Position numbers and translations under genes: made by a program. A DNA stretch of 64,000 nucleotides from Nostoc sp. CHAB 5834. Lineage in GTDB: Bacteria; Cyanobacteriota; Cyanobacteriia; Cyanobacteriales; Nostocaceae. Under the pieces are notes generated by a model, which searched no databases, was not told the origin of the DNA, and was given only the letters and a program-made list of their open reading frames with translations. This document shows positions 27,253 through 38,519 of this stretch, piece after piece (position 1 is the stretch's first letter; each line of letters begins with the position of its first letter). The stretch is from NCBI GenBank assembly GCA_020829485.1, contig JAIVFU010000033.1:4463-68462 (forward strand). The letters are read 5' to 3'.

Positions 27253-28206
27253 TTATTTACCAGAGTTTAGACTATCCAAAACTTGCTGAAATTCTGCTGT
27301 GGAAGGAATTGCGATCGCATTTTTATGAAGCATTTTGAGTACAGATGGTTCTTCTATCCGATTGATAACTTCGACAATAGGGCTTGGCACTTCTCCAAAT
27401 CGCGTTTCTAGGACTGTAATGATGTTTTCTCTAGCATTTTCGACAATTCCTTCTTCTTTTGCTAGCCTTTCAATACTAGTTACGTACCGCATTCTATCTG
27501 CCTCCTCGTAACTTCTTACTTCTGTTTTAAAACTAAGTGCCAACTCTTTTGGCAAAACCATTATCCAGTCGATAAACCGAAATAATTCCCGAATATCTTC
27601 CCGGCTATATCCCCGTACATACAGCAGTCTAACTAGGCTTAGTTTCCACTGTAGCCGATTTTCTGGGTTTCGTTGCGTTGCCTTGGTCTTGAGATGCGCC
27701 ATCACAATTACACCAAAGGGGTTGGTTGTTTGCTCTAAGGTTTCCCACCTTTGCTCATAGTCCAACAGTTTCGCCACAGGAAACTCTAAGCTGACACGAC
27801 ATCCGCCCAGTTGATAGCTGTAGCTGGAAGGTCGCCAATTTGCTTGTTCATCTGCTAAAACTGCTAAACTAATGACTCGCTTTTTATGACGGTCAAATAA
27901 GCGGTAATTATATGTGTACATCCGTTCGGCAAATTGGCTGTCATATTGCCCTTGGACTTCCACATGAGCCAATACCCAAGCTTCCTCTCCATCCAGTAGC
28001 CAAACTTTTGCGACTTTATCGACCAAACGCCGCCCAATTTCTGCATCCGGTTCTAGCTGTTGCAGTTCTGTGTCCAGAAATTCATAAGGTCGCGTCCAGT
28101 CAATTTCGGCATAAGCTTGGGTGAAAAAGAATTCCAGAAAGCGGGGAAAATATAGCTCAATAACTTCTTTCCAAGGACTATCGTAATCAGTAATTTGCTC
28201 GGTCAT
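27253..28206 (-). CDS. Rpn/PD-(D/E)XK nuclease family protein (DUF4351 type)
   Basis: This 317-residue protein has an N-terminal PD-(D/E)XK nuclease-like domain with LVDKVAKVWLLDGEEAWVLA and the core HVEVQGQ. A RQ/RMRYVTSIE helix region follows, and a C-terminal segment LETRFGEVPSPIVEVINRIE matches the DUF4351-like tail. Relatives are annotated as Rpn recombination-promoting nucleases or putative transposases and are abundant in filamentous cyanobacteria. The start is only 3 bases past the ureC stop, so it is probably cotranscribed with urease. A MITE-like element begins about 100 bp beyond its stop. Confidence 0.82.
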   Translation of the reverse strand: MTEQITDYDSPWKEVIELYFPRFLEFFFTQAYAEIDWTRPYEFLDTELQQLEPDAEIGRRLVDKVAKVWLLDGEEAWVLAHVEVQGQYDSQFAERMYTYNYRLFDRHKKRVISLAVLADEQANWRPSSYSYQLGGCRVSLEFPVAKLLDYEQRWETLEQTTNPFGVIVMAHLKTKATQRNPENRLQWKLSLVRLLYVRGYSREDIRELFRFIDWIMVLPKELALSFKTEVRSYEEADRMRYVTSIERLAKEEGIVENARENIITVLETRFGEVPSPIVEVINRIEEPSVLKMLHKNAIAIPSTAEFQQVLDSLNSGK

Positions 28207-28209
28207 GAA

Positions 28210-29925
28210 TTAAAACAAAAAGTACCTCTGTGCCATTGGTAAAACTGTCGCAGGTTCACAAATCAGCAACTCTCCATCTGCCCTAACTTGGTATGTTTCT
28301 GGATCTACTTCAATGTGCGGTAGTGCATCATTCAGCTTCATATCCCGCTTACTCAATTGCCGTGTCCCAGAAACTGCAACTGCTGACTTTTGTAAACCTA
28401 GCTGGCTGGGAATTTCTTTCTCTAAAGCTGCTTGGGAAACAAAAGTTAATGATGTGGCATGACGCGCCCCTGCAAAACTACCAAACATCGGTCGCATATA
28501 AACGGGTTGCGGTGTGGGAATACTGGCGTTAGCATCGCCCATTTGTGACCATGCAATCATTCCACCTTTAATAACTATCTCTGGTTTCACGCCAAAAAAT
28601 GCGGAACGCCACAAACAGAAATCTGCTAATTTTCCCTCTTCCACTGAACCCACATATTGAGCAATTCCGTGAGCGATCGCAGGATTGATAGTATACTTAG
28701 CAACATATCTTTTTGCTCTAAAATTGTCTGCTTTTTGCTCAGTTCCTTGTGGGTTAAGAGTTCCCCGTTGCACCTTCATTTTGTGAGATGTCTGCCAGGT
28801 GCGAATTATCACTTCGCCTACCCTTCCCATTGCCTGGGAATCGGAAGAAATCATGCTAAATGCGCCTAAGTCGTGCAAAATGTCTTCAGCAGCAATGGTT
28901 TCCCGACGGATGCGAGATTCGGCAAAGGCGACATCTTCGGCGATCGCTGGATCAAGATGATGACATACCATCAACATATCCAGATGTTCATCTAAGGTGT
29001 TGAGGGTGTAAGGGCGTGTGGGATTGGTGGAAGATGGTAGAACGTTGGCTTGGCTGCAAACTTTGATGATATCTGGTGCGTGTCCACCCCCTGCGCCTTC
29101 AGTGTGGTAGGTGTGGATAGTACGATTCTTAAAAGCAGCGATCGTATCTTCGACAAATCCGGCTTCGTTCAAGGTATCAGTATGAATAGCTACTTGCACA
29201 TCATATTCATCGGCAACGCTGAGGCAGGTATCAATTGCTGCGGGTGTAGTTCCCCAGTCTTCATGAAGTTTTAACCCCATTGCACCGGCGGCTAATTGTT
29301 CTACAAGTCCTTGGGGTTGACTGGCGTTACCTTTACCCAAAAATCCTAAGTTGACAGGAAAAGCATCAGCAGCTTGCAGCATTCGGTAAATATTCCAGGG
29401 TCCGGGAGTGCAGGTAGTGGCATTTGTACCTGTGGCGGGGCCAGTACCGCCGCCAATCATGGTGGTAATACCGGAGGCGATCGCAACTTCAATTTGTTGG
29501 GGACAAATAAAATGAATATGGGCATCAATACCGCCAGCAGTGAGAATCATTCCTTCACCGGCTAAGGCTTCAGTACCGGGGCCGATAATAATATCTACAT
29601 TATTTTGAATATAAGGATTTCCGGCTTTACCAATTTTGAAAATCTTGCCATCTTTAATGCCGATATCTGCTTTGACAATACCCCACCAATCGAGAATTAA
29701 GGCATTAGTAATTACTAAATCTACAGCACCATCGGTGTTAGAAATTGGGGATTGTCCCATTCCATCGCGGATAACTTTACCGCCGCCAAATTTCACTTCA
29801 TCGCCGTAGGTGGTGAAATCTTGTTCAACTTCAATAAATAGTTCTGTGTCTGCAAGTCGGATGCGATCGCCTACTGTTGGGCCATAAGTTTCGGCGTAGG
29901 CGCGGCGATCCATTCTGTAAGGCAT
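28210..29925 (-). CDS. ureC: Urease subunit alpha (catalytic)
   Basis: The 571-residue urease alpha carries the bimetal nickel centre. HIHFICPQQ, the Lys-carbamylation block (GLKLHEDWG), AIHTDTLNE and the flap His in MVCHHLD are visible. The start is placed at [20 protein letters not shown] (29925), the conserved N-terminus; the longer frame to 30045 would overlap ureB and is rejected. Gene order on the minus strand is ureD-ureA-ureB-ureC. The nickel chaperone genes ureE, ureF and ureG do not follow; an Rpn gene does. Confidence 0.96.
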   Translation of the reverse strand: MPYRMDRRAYAETYGPTVGDRIRLADTELFIEVEQDFTTYGDEVKFGGGKVIRDGMGQSPISNTDGAVDLVITNALILDWWGIVKADIGIKDGKIFKIGKAGNPYIQNNVDIIIGPGTEALAGEGMILTAGGIDAHIHFICPQQIEVAIASGITTMIGGGTGPATGTNATTCTPGPWNIYRMLQAADAFPVNLGFLGKGNASQPQGLVEQLAAGAMGLKLHEDWGTTPAAIDTCLSVADEYDVQVAIHTDTLNEAGFVEDTIAAFKNRTIHTYHTEGAGGGHAPDIIKVCSQANVLPSSTNPTRPYTLNTLDEHLDMLMVCHHLDPAIAEDVAFAESRIRRETIAAEDILHDLGAFSMISSDSQAMGRVGEVIIRTWQTSHKMKVQRGTLNPQGTEQKADNFRAKRYVAKYTINPAIAHGIAQYVGSVEEGKLADFCLWRSAFFGVKPEIVIKGGMIAWSQMGDANASIPTPQPVYMRPMFGSFAGARHATSLTFVSQAALEKEIPSQLGLQKSAVAVSGTRQLSKRDMKLNDALPHIEVDPETYQVRADGELLICEPATVLPMAQRYFLF

Positions 29926-29992
29926 ATAAATAAAATCCTTTTTTTTAACGCAAAGGGACGCTGAGGGAAGCGCAGAGGTTCGCGGAGGGTTT

Positions 29993-30298
29993 TTAGAGGT
30001 TTCCGTTAATTTTGGCGTTGAAGCCGTAGACTTGGCGAGTACCAACGAGGGGGATTAGAGTTATTTGTTTTTCGTCGCCTGGTTCAAAGCGGACTGCGGT
30101 TCCTGCGGGGATATCGAGACGCATTCCTCGCGCTTGTTCTCTGTCAAAGTTTAAGGCGGTGTTGACTTCATAAAAGTGATAGTGGGAACCGACTTGTATG
30201 GGGCGATCGCCTGTATTTGACACTTGCAATTTTATAGTTGGACGGCCAACATTGAGTTCAATTTCACCTGATGGTGTGATAATTTCGCCAGGAATCAT
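29993..30298 (-). CDS. ureB: Urease subunit beta
   Basis: The 101-residue protein begins [20 protein letters not shown] and contains the HYHFYEVN and FEPGDEKQI blocks that identify urease beta. It forms the trimeric urease with UreA and UreC. It lies 21 bp after ureA and 67 bp before ureC in the operon. Confidence 0.96.
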   Translation of the reverse strand: MIPGEIITPSGEIELNVGRPTIKLQVSNTGDRPIQVGSHYHFYEVNTALNFDREQARGMRLDIPAGTAVRFEPGDEKQITLIPLVGTRQVYGFNAKINGNL

Positions 30299-30319
30299 AA
30301 TAAATTAAAAATTAAAAAA

Positions 30320-30622
30320 TTAACGAATTGGATTATGTACTGTCACTAACTTTGTGCCATCAGGAAAAGTTGCTTCCACCTGCACATCATGCACCATTTC
30401 AGGTATACCTTCCATGACATCATCTCGCGTCAATAGAGTTGTACCATAACTCATTAATTCAGCTACAGTTTGCCCATCTCTTGCACCTTCTAAAATTGCA
30501 GCAGAAATATAAGCGATCGCTTCGGGATAATTCAGTTTTAAACCCCTTCCTTTCCGTCTTTCTGCTAATAAAGCAGTTGTAAAAATTAATAGCTTATCTT
30601 TTTCCTGCGGCGTAAGTTGCAT
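30320..30622 (-). CDS. ureA: Urease subunit gamma
   Basis: The 100-residue protein starts [20 protein letters not shown] with the downstream [20 protein letters not shown] block. I choose 30622 because GGAGGAAG lies 8-9 bases upstream and the sequence then matches UreA; the longer frame overlaps ureD. It is followed 21 bp later by ureB. Confidence 0.96.
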   Translation of the reverse strand: MQLTPQEKDKLLIFTTALLAERRKGRGLKLNYPEAIAYISAAILEGARDGQTVAELMSYGTTLLTRDDVMEGIPEMVHDVQVEATFPDGTKLVTVHNPIR

Positions 30623-30648
30623 TCTTATCTTCCTCCCCTGTGGTTCGT

Positions 30649-31485
30649 TCAAACCTGCCAAACTCTTGGTATACAATTACCACGATTCAAAAAAGAAACT
30701 CGCAGCAACTGCCAAACATCAATAAACCAGTTTCTCACCTCAGATGTAGAAGAACCGCGATATCGACACAATAATCCATGTTGTAATCGACTAACACCCG
30801 CTTCTCCTTCTCCATCCCATAAATTTCGCGTTTTTTCGACAATTTCTGCTGAAACTGCACCACCAACCCAAACTAGACTACTTACTATTGGTTTTCCAGC
30901 CAAGCCGTGGGGACTGTGAAAAGTTTCTTCGCTACCCCGTAACCATTGCCGATCAATCCATAAAGGAATACCTTCTTGCCAAATTTCCGTGTGCGATCGC
31001 CATTCCCCTTGTAAGAATTTTTCTCCTCTAGCACTGCGACCAAATCGGGTAATTTCCCAGCCTAACCAACTGCCCCCGGTTGCTAATTCTACCCGTAAAT
31101 CTTGCCGATAAATCGCGTCGTTAAATAAAATTGTCTCTTGCGGCAACCATTCTAAACAAGCACCAGTATCAACTTGCATCTCGATGTTTTGTCTAGCTTG
31201 TAAGCCATTACTTCGGTATATTTTGCTTGCAGCAGATGTAGTGATTAAGGCTTGCGCCTGCGGTTGGAGGTGGATGTTAGAGGATAAGCGATCGCCTCCC
31301 ACCACTCCCCCAGCCGTGTGTAAAATGACGCTATGACAAATTTCCCCTTCTGGATAAAATGGGCGTTGTACCTTCAGGGGCGCTTGTTGGTGATTGTAAA
31401 TTAATTGGGTTTTACCCTGGCGATCGGCATAGACTAAATTAAGTTTTCCATGCCAACCTTCTGGTGTTTGTGAATTGCAGGTCAT
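30649..31485 (-). CDS. ureD: Urease accessory protein UreD
   Basis: The 278-residue UreD is part of the UreDFG nickel-loading scaffold. Visible blocks are [34 protein letters not shown] and [11 protein letters not shown]. It starts 16 bp after the stop of a methyltransferase gene, so the operon promoter may lie upstream of that gene. A diverged remnant of a second ureD start lies at 32563-32661. Confidence 0.95.
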   Translation of the reverse strand: MTCNSQTPEGWHGKLNLVYADRQGKTQLIYNHQQAPLKVQRPFYPEGEICHSVILHTAGGVVGGDRLSSNIHLQPQAQALITTSAASKIYRSNGLQARQNIEMQVDTGACLEWLPQETILFNDAIYRQDLRVELATGGSWLGWEITRFGRSARGEKFLQGEWRSHTEIWQEGIPLWIDRQWLRGSEETFHSPHGLAGKPIVSSLVWVGGAVSAEIVEKTRNLWDGEGEAGVSRLQHGLLCRYRGSSTSEVRNWFIDVWQLLRVSFLNRGNCIPRVWQV

Positions 31486-31501
31486 TTAGAAATTGTTATT
31501 T

Positions 31502-32281
31502 TTAAATTACTTCGCCAAGGTGTACGCTAGTGCGATAGACCATATAGACAAAACCACTTTCATCACGAAAGCGCTGATATAATTCTTGAAAACTATCAAT
31601 AAGCTGTTCGTATGCCGAGCCTTCATGCGGCAAATAAGAAACACTCATTGCTCGTCCAATAAGTCCAGTTAAATCTAACTGTTGCCTATAAGTAAAAGTA
31701 TATTCATGGATGTTAATAAAATGGGGAGTTACTAACAGTGGCTCTACCGCCTGCATTCGAGATTCTGCTGGATGATTATTAGATGCTTGGCGGACTATTC
31801 GACTATATTCTGTAGTTAAGGCATCTTCTTGATCGCGGTTATTCCACACCACAGCCAAGCGTGCTGATGGTTTTAAAATGCGGTGAAATTCCAATAAAGT
31901 TGGTTCGGGATTGAACCAGTGGAAAGCTTGAAAACAAGTAACTAAATCAACTGAATTATCAGGTAGTTGGGTAAATTCTGCTGTTCCATCACGAAACTCA
32001 ATCAAAGAATGTGGTTTAGCAGCTTCTCGCATCGCCGCGTTTGGTTCTATGGCGATAACATTAACTCCTCGTTCAGCTAACAATCTTGAAGAAATTCCTG
32101 TACCTGCACCAATATCTGCTGCTACGAGTTGTGAACTTTCACCTAATCCTTCCAAGATAATATCAATTGCATCTGCGGGATAGCTTGGTCGATATTTTAC
32201 ATAATCTTCTGCTCTGTCAGAAAATCGGTTGAGTGGGTTTAAGGTATGTAAGGGGGTTGTTTCAGGATTAATTTGGCTCAT
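31502..32281 (-). CDS. Class I SAM-dependent methyltransferase
   Basis: This 259-residue protein has SAM motif I VAADIGAGTGISSRLLAERG, motif II IAIEPNAAM, the acidic-loop region DNSVDLVTCFQAFHWF and post-III RLAVVWNNRD. It is a small-molecule-type (ubiE/coq5-like) methyltransferase of unknown substrate. The ATG at 32281 (MSQINPETT) is used; the longer frame starting at 32425 runs through the repeat at 32314-32335 and is rejected. It is only 16 bp upstream of ureD, but no link with urease is known. Confidence 0.85.
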   Translation of the reverse strand: MSQINPETTPLHTLNPLNRFSDRAEDYVKYRPSYPADAIDIILEGLGESSQLVAADIGAGTGISSRLLAERGVNVIAIEPNAAMREAAKPHSLIEFRDGTAEFTQLPDNSVDLVTCFQAFHWFNPEPTLLEFHRILKPSARLAVVWNNRDQEDALTTEYSRIVRQASNNHPAESRMQAVEPLLVTPHFINIHEYTFTYRQQLDLTGLIGRAMSVSYLPHEGSAYEQLIDSFQELYQRFRDESGFVYMVYRTSVHLGEVI

Positions 32282-32399
32282 GGGTTTTGATGGAAAAGTG
32301 TAAGTGCGTAGACGTAGCCCGTCGTAGACATCGCTGTAGTTCAGAAAAGCGATATCATAACAATTAAACCGCTCCAAACAGTAACATCTACATACAACA

Positions 32400-32582
32400 A
32401 TGGAAAGATTGCTAAACATCCACATTGAGAAATTACCTGAAGGCGTTTATTTAGCAACATCTGATGAGCTTCAAGGTTTAGTAGCTCAAGGACGGACTGT
32501 TGCTGAAACTTTAGAAATTGCCCGTGATGTAGCGATTAAATTAATGGAAGCACAGGATGGTAATTGTAAATTACCTGGGTGA
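32400..32582 (+). CDS. HicB-like small antitoxin-type protein
   Basis: The 60-residue protein begins MERLLNIHIEKLPEGVYLAT and continues with SDELQGLVAQGRTVAETLEI and a helix ARDVAIKLMEAQ, the HicB/DUF1902 half-fold. No HicA toxin is next to it. Its last eight codons (DGNCKLPG) are antisense to a decayed ureD copy, so the natural C-terminus has probably been replaced by recombination. It may still be expressed. Confidence 0.7.
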   Translation: MERLLNIHIEKLPEGVYLATSDELQGLVAQGRTVAETLEIARDVAIKLMEAQDGNCKLPG

Positions 32583-32661
32583 AATTTTGGCGATCAGCAT
32601 ACACTAAGTTAAGTTTGCTATGCCAAGAAGGGGAAATTTCTGGTTTTAACTGAATGCTCAT
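32563..32661 (-). pseudogene. 5' remnant of a second, diverged ureD
   Basis: Read on the minus strand from an ATG at 32661, the frame gives MSIQLKPEISPSWHSKLNLV, then YADRQNFTQVIYNYH. Intact UreD has [20 protein letters not shown] at the same place. Differences at DNA level are mostly third-position, so this was a functional, diverged copy rather than a recent duplicate. It breaks off after about 30 codons into the HicB-like gene. Its ATG overlaps the stop of the upstream helicase gene (ATGA). Confidence 0.75.
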
Positions 32662-34634
32662 GCTTGTTTAACTGTAAAATTTCCACTGTACTGCAATTGT
32701 TGAAGTAACTTGGAGTTTCCAGAACCAAAAATGTATAGCATATCTTGGGCACGAGTCATAGCAACATAGAGTCTTCTACAAGTCAAAATATCACTTTCTG
32801 AATGTGGAGGTATACTATAATCCCAATCTTGAACCCAGAGTATTAAAACAACTTTAAATTCTAAACCTAACGCACCAAGCGTATTAATAATTTTAATACC
32901 CGAATTTTTAATATTATATTTTTTCTCAGACTCTCTATTTTCACTAACCCAATCTGTTTCAATTCCTAAGTTTTGCAATTTTTTAATTAGAGATTTTAAT
33001 AATATCTTTTTTTGCTCATCTGCCATTCTATATAAAATAGCAATATCATTTAGTGGATAACCTAGTCTTGCTAAATCTTTAACTTCATTAATGACAGATT
33101 CTACTTCATACATCTCTGATGCTTTAATATGTAGAATTGGATTTGCACCACGACGTACAGCGTCTGTAGGCTTAACAATATCGAATGTTAAATTTTCTTC
33201 ATCAATAACATTACTAAATAAACTCCAGCCTGCTGCTAAGATTTCCTGAGTATTTCTATAGTTTTTGTCAAGTTTTAATTTTTTGTTACTTGTCCGTCCA
33301 ACTGCTTTGACTCCCACAGAATTCCAAGTAAAATTATTACGTTTATAAACGGATTGACGACCATCTGCCACAATCATGAGATTGCCATGTTCTGAGTCTT
33401 TTAACGCAGCCACGCAACATTTAAACCACATAGGGTCAAATGTTTGTCCTTCATCAACTAAAACTGCATCATACTTATGTTTTATCGGAGTATTTTCAAG
33501 TTGCTTTAGTAGTATTTCACCTAAAATTCCATCATAATATTCTGTAGTAAAACCTAAAGGTGCTGGGATTTTTTTTATAAGCGAACTTACCCAAGCATAA
33601 AATGTCAACACCTCTATTTTGCTAGTGGAATTGTAATGATTTGAATATTCATACATTAAAGACTTGAGACAAGCAGCAAGACTTCTGTTAAAACAAAGAA
33701 TTAAGATTTTTTGATGAGGATTTTGTTTAAGTAGCAATTTAGCATGAGATAGAAGTATTAAAGTTTTTCCCGATCCAGCTACACCATAAATTATTCTATG
33801 TCCATCACCAATTGATCTAACTATACATTCTTGACGATGATCTAACGTTTTAAATACATAATTTTCATTTTGTAATTCAATGCCATTGGGAACACTGTGA
33901 AGATATGCTGGTACAATTTTAATAGCTATTTCTGGAAAAATAATAGCTTTTATAGTGTCAATTTGCTCATGGGTAAGGCGAGGAAAAGTAAAAGTATTGG
34001 TAAATATTTTCATTAATCTATTTACTAATTCATCACTACTAATGCTCTGACTATAAAATAATTCATTACGGTATATAATTTGTGATGGAGATAAGAATTT
34101 ATCAATATTTTTTTCCTGTGCTTGCTCTGCGGTAATATTAGAAAATAATAGACCATAGTTACAAGGGAATGCTAATTTCTGTTGATTATCTCCATCCAAG
34201 TGAGTGAGTATGTGATATTTTTGTAATTTAACTAATAATTGACCTATCAACTCTTGATATGGATTTGTCCATACTGAGAAAGTATCTTGTTCCTCGTTTA
34301 TCTCTATCGAACGCTTACGAGTTCGTCTTAACGGAATATCTAGATATGACGGAGAATTTTTTAATTCTATTTTTTTATTTTTTTTTGAAGAATTAACTAA
34401 TTTAATTTTGTTAATATCAGTACCGTTAATTTGCGATGGATACCAAGTAATAACTTGAATTATCAATAGTCCAAAATTAGGTGCAATAATCAGGAAATCA
34501 ATATAATTACTTTCAACGACTTGCTTATACCAAACTAAAAAGTCATCTGGCAATTTCTCACGAAGTATTCTATATAAAATTTGTTCGCCTTGACTAGCAG
34601 ATGATGATATAGATTCGGGAACCATTAAAGCCAT
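32658..34634 (-). CDS. NERD-domain / UvrD-like DNA helicase
   Basis: In this 658-residue protein, residues about 15-75 form a NERD (nuclease-related) domain: GEQILYRILREKLPDDF, then YIDFLIIAPNFGLLIIQVIT. From about 265 an SF1 UvrD-type helicase follows: Walker A GVAGSGKT (284-291), Walker B VLVDEGQ (391-397), motif IV-like DKNYRNTQEI (457-466), motif V-like LGLEFKVVLI (589-598) and motif VI YVAMTRAQD (623-631). NERD-UvrD proteins occur in defence contexts and elsewhere; the function here is inferred. It follows an Rpn-nuclease gene by 15 bp and both are read together. Its stop overlaps the start of a ureD remnant. Confidence 0.85.
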   Translation of the reverse strand: MALMVPESISSSASQGEQILYRILREKLPDDFLVWYKQVVESNYIDFLIIAPNFGLLIIQVITWYPSQINGTDINKIKLVNSSKKNKKIELKNSPSYLDIPLRRTRKRSIEINEEQDTFSVWTNPYQELIGQLLVKLQKYHILTHLDGDNQQKLAFPCNYGLLFSNITAEQAQEKNIDKFLSPSQIIYRNELFYSQSISSDELVNRLMKIFTNTFTFPRLTHEQIDTIKAIIFPEIAIKIVPAYLHSVPNGIELQNENYVFKTLDHRQECIVRSIGDGHRIIYGVAGSGKTLILLSHAKLLLKQNPHQKILILCFNRSLAACLKSLMYEYSNHYNSTSKIEVLTFYAWVSSLIKKIPAPLGFTTEYYDGILGEILLKQLENTPIKHKYDAVLVDEGQTFDPMWFKCCVAALKDSEHGNLMIVADGRQSVYKRNNFTWNSVGVKAVGRTSNKKLKLDKNYRNTQEILAAGWSLFSNVIDEENLTFDIVKPTDAVRRGANPILHIKASEMYEVESVINEVKDLARLGYPLNDIAILYRMADEQKKILLKSLIKKLQNLGIETDWVSENRESEKKYNIKNSGIKIINTLGALGLEFKVVLILWVQDWDYSIPPHSESDILTCRRLYVAMTRAQDMLYIFGSGNSKLLQQLQYSGNFTVKQA

Positions 34635-34649
34635 AGTTTGATACCTATC

Positions 34650-35465
34650 TTATTTTTCTTCTTTTTGCTGCTCTACCCAAGCTACCAAATCAGCAATTTC
34701 GGAAAAATCAAGCAACTCTTCTCCCAATTCCTCTAACTGTTCAGCAGATAAATTCCTAACCTGCTCAACTAATGATCCATCAATATCACCAAAACGCCGT
34801 CTAAGCTGACGACTAATCAATTTAAACGCTTCCTTTTGAACGATATCTTGATAAATTACAGATTCTTTCATAATATCCTCGCGTAAAAATTGCCGAACCA
34901 AATCTTTATCAAACCGCAAACCCGCTAGAATTTCTACACAGCCCGCAATATTTTGTCGCTCCTCCCTATCTGGAATTGTAGCGACTTGTTCAGCCACTTG
35001 TGCCAGTAAAGTTTGCGGCGAGTCAGTTCGCGTCAAACTTGCTAAAGGTAAGAGCGCCGGATTAACTAAAAATAGTGTTGAATCTTGCTCCCAAAGACGA
35101 ACAACCTGATATTGGTGAATCGTCGTATTGTCCCGATATTCTTCAGTAAAAACGATTTCATTAGTAGTTTCCTGCAAAAAGATTAGCACTTGCACTACAG
35201 GACAACGGTATTGACGCTTCAACCTCACAGAATAATCGAGCATTCGGAAATTAAGCGCTGGATTAGATTTCGCCAAAGTTTGAAATTCAATGTGCAAAAT
35301 TTGGTTAGCTGCTTGCAAAAATGTCACAGAATCCGCGCGAATTGGTTCAAGCGTGAGTTCCGTTTTTAAGACTTCAATGTGTTGCACCTCTACCCCAAGT
35401 AGCCAACGCACAAACTCGGCTGGGTACTGTTCAGCTAAATATTTACAAGCGTTGTCGTAACTCAC
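34650..35465 (-). CDS. Rpn/PD-(D/E)XK nuclease family protein, partner of NERD-helicase
   Basis: The 271-residue protein has a PD-(D/E)XK core IRADSVTFLQ ... ILHIEFQTLAKS, then the conserved NFRMLDYSVRLKRQY and VVRLWEQDS blocks, and ends in a FGDIDGSLVEQVRNL DUF4351-like helix region. I choose GTG at 35465 (MSYDNACKYLAEQYPAEF), preceded by AGAGG; the longer frame from 35507 would begin inside the groEL terminator. The stop is 15 bp before the helicase start, so the two form an operon. Family members recombine or cleave DNA in the studied cases; this one is unstudied. Confidence 0.82.
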   Translation of the reverse strand: MSYDNACKYLAEQYPAEFVRWLLGVEVQHIEVLKTELTLEPIRADSVTFLQAANQILHIEFQTLAKSNPALNFRMLDYSVRLKRQYRCPVVQVLIFLQETTNEIVFTEEYRDNTTIHQYQVVRLWEQDSTLFLVNPALLPLASLTRTDSPQTLLAQVAEQVATIPDREERQNIAGCVEILAGLRFDKDLVRQFLREDIMKESVIYQDIVQKEAFKLISRQLRRRFGDIDGSLVEQVRNLSAEQLEELGEELLDFSEIADLVAWVEQQKEEK

Positions 35466-35486
35466 CCTTTTCCTCTTCTTTTGACA

Positions 35487-35523
35487 CAAAAAAACAGCCG
35501 CTTCCACAAGGGAAGCAGCTGTT
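35487..35523 (-). terminator. Rho-independent terminator of groEL
   Basis: On the minus strand, AACAGCTGCTTCCC and GGAAGCGGCTGTT form a long stem with a TTGT loop, followed by a run of seven T. It starts 26 bases after the groEL stop. Confidence 0.9.
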
Positions 35524-35548
35524 CTACAAACTATGTAACTACAAAGTA

Positions 35549-37286
<1,738 letters not shown>

Positions 37287-37598
37287 CTAAATAACGACTG
37301 CTAAAATATCTTTTTCAGAAAGCAGTACATATTCTTCGGTGCCGAGTTTGATGTCAGTGCCAGCGTACTTCGAGTACAGCACCTTATCGCCGACTTTGAT
37401 TTCCAATTCTTGACGGTTTCCGTCGTCATTACGCTTGCCAGGGCCAAGAGCCACTACTTCCCCTACCTGGGGCTTTTCCTTGGCGGTATCGGGCAAATAC
37501 AGACCACCTGCGGTCTTTTCCTCAGAGGCGTTCACTTTTACGAAAACGCGATCGCCTAAAGGTTTAACTGTAGAAACGCTTAGAGATAAAGCTGCCAT
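37287..37598 (-). CDS. groES: 10 kDa chaperonin GroES
   Basis: The 103-residue cochaperonin contains [11 protein letters not shown], the mobile loop [12 protein letters not shown] and the C-terminal [13 protein letters not shown]. It caps GroEL. The first gene of the groESL operon; CIRCE lies 22 bp upstream of the start, so it is HrcA-regulated. Confidence 0.97.
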   Translation of the reverse strand: MAALSLSVSTVKPLGDRVFVKVNASEEKTAGGLYLPDTAKEKPQVGEVVALGPGKRNDDGNRQELEIKVGDKVLYSKYAGTDIKLGTEEYVLLSEKDILAVVI

Positions 37599-37619
37599 AT
37601 TATTTCTTTCCTTTAGAGA

Positions 37620-37646
37620 TTAGCACTCTCAACTCCTGAGTGCTAA
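37620..37646. promoter_or_regulatory. CIRCE operator (HrcA binding site)
   Basis: TTAGCACTC (37620-37628), a 9-base spacer and GAGTGCTAA (37638-37646) match the CIRCE consensus exactly. It is 22 bp from the groES ATG. HrcA binding here represses groESL until heat or light stress. Confidence 0.97.
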
Positions 37647-37879
37647 TTTACCGAAAAATAGCGTCCAATGGCAAGAATTCTTTGAGTACGGGTTCCCGAA
37701 CTAGAGCCTCAAAGATGTACTTAAGTATAAATGCTTAATTATTTCTACCTTTCGGGTTTTGTTCCGTAAGTTACGAAGAGAGTAGGGAGTAAGGAGTTAG
37801 GAGAATTATTATTCCCATTTCCCATTCCCCATTCCCCACTCCCTTCTATGACCAGACAATTGCTAGCTGCTGCTCAAAA

Positions 37880-38189
37880 CGAGCTAGTCTGGAATCCTGG
37901 GAATACTTAAAAAAGCGACTTAAAGAGTTAAAATTTGATGAGCCGCAACAGAGTCATCCCATTTGCGTTTATAGAACTAAAAGCCAACTGCTTGCGCGTT
38001 TGTTGTTCTGGACTCATAATGGTGGTTTACACTGATGGTGTCTGATATCGCCAAGCAAGCCCGGAAGTTATTGAGCGGATCATCCAAGAACACTTAATAG
38101 GCAATAAGGTGGTAGAAGAATATGCGTTTTTCAACCATCCTTTGCCAGAAACTTCCCTAGTTTCTTGTAAACACCTCATAGAGGCTTAA
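37880..38189 (+). pseudogene. Decayed [2Fe-2S] ferredoxin-domain protein gene
   Basis: One frame reads SWEYLKKRLKELKFDEPQQ and CVYRTKSQ; after a one-base shift the next frame reads CLRVCCSGLIMVVYTDGV, then a TGA in place of the expected Trp, then YRQASPEVIERIIQEHLIG and VVEEYAFFNHPLPET, ending at TAA 38187-38189. This is the cyanobacterial thioredoxin-like [2Fe-2S] ferredoxin family, whose members normally have CLRVC..GP..VVYPDGVWY. At least one frameshift and one in-frame stop make it non-functional. The start is lost; the upstream ATG at 37848 is out of frame. Confidence 0.75.
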
Positions 38190-38519
38190 TAACCGAAGGA
38201 TATGGTACAGCAGTAAGCTTTAAGAAAGTGCGGGTTGGTTTTGAGGTAGGGTCATCTTTAAGCCAATACTTACTTGTGAGTCAGAAGGATTATTATTTAA
38301 TCAGTGTTTTTTCGCCCGCCACTTTCAATGCGATATATAATAGCGCATTATAGATACTACTGCTATACGTATCCTTGCTGGACTTTTGCTATCGAGCTAC
38401 TAGTCTCTTGAAAGTGCTCGGCATTTTTAAGGTTTCGAGACAGCAAAGGCAAGTTAAGTAGGATAAAAGGACAACATCTCGAAATAACCCACCATAGAGG
38501 ATAAATATTCAAGACTTTG
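38190..38519. other. Intergenic region upstream of rre1
   Basis: 330 bp without a gene. It contains a small palindrome AATGCGATATATAATAGCGC (38329-38348) with a TATAAT core, which may be part of a promoter. No known operator was recognised. Confidence 0.5.
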
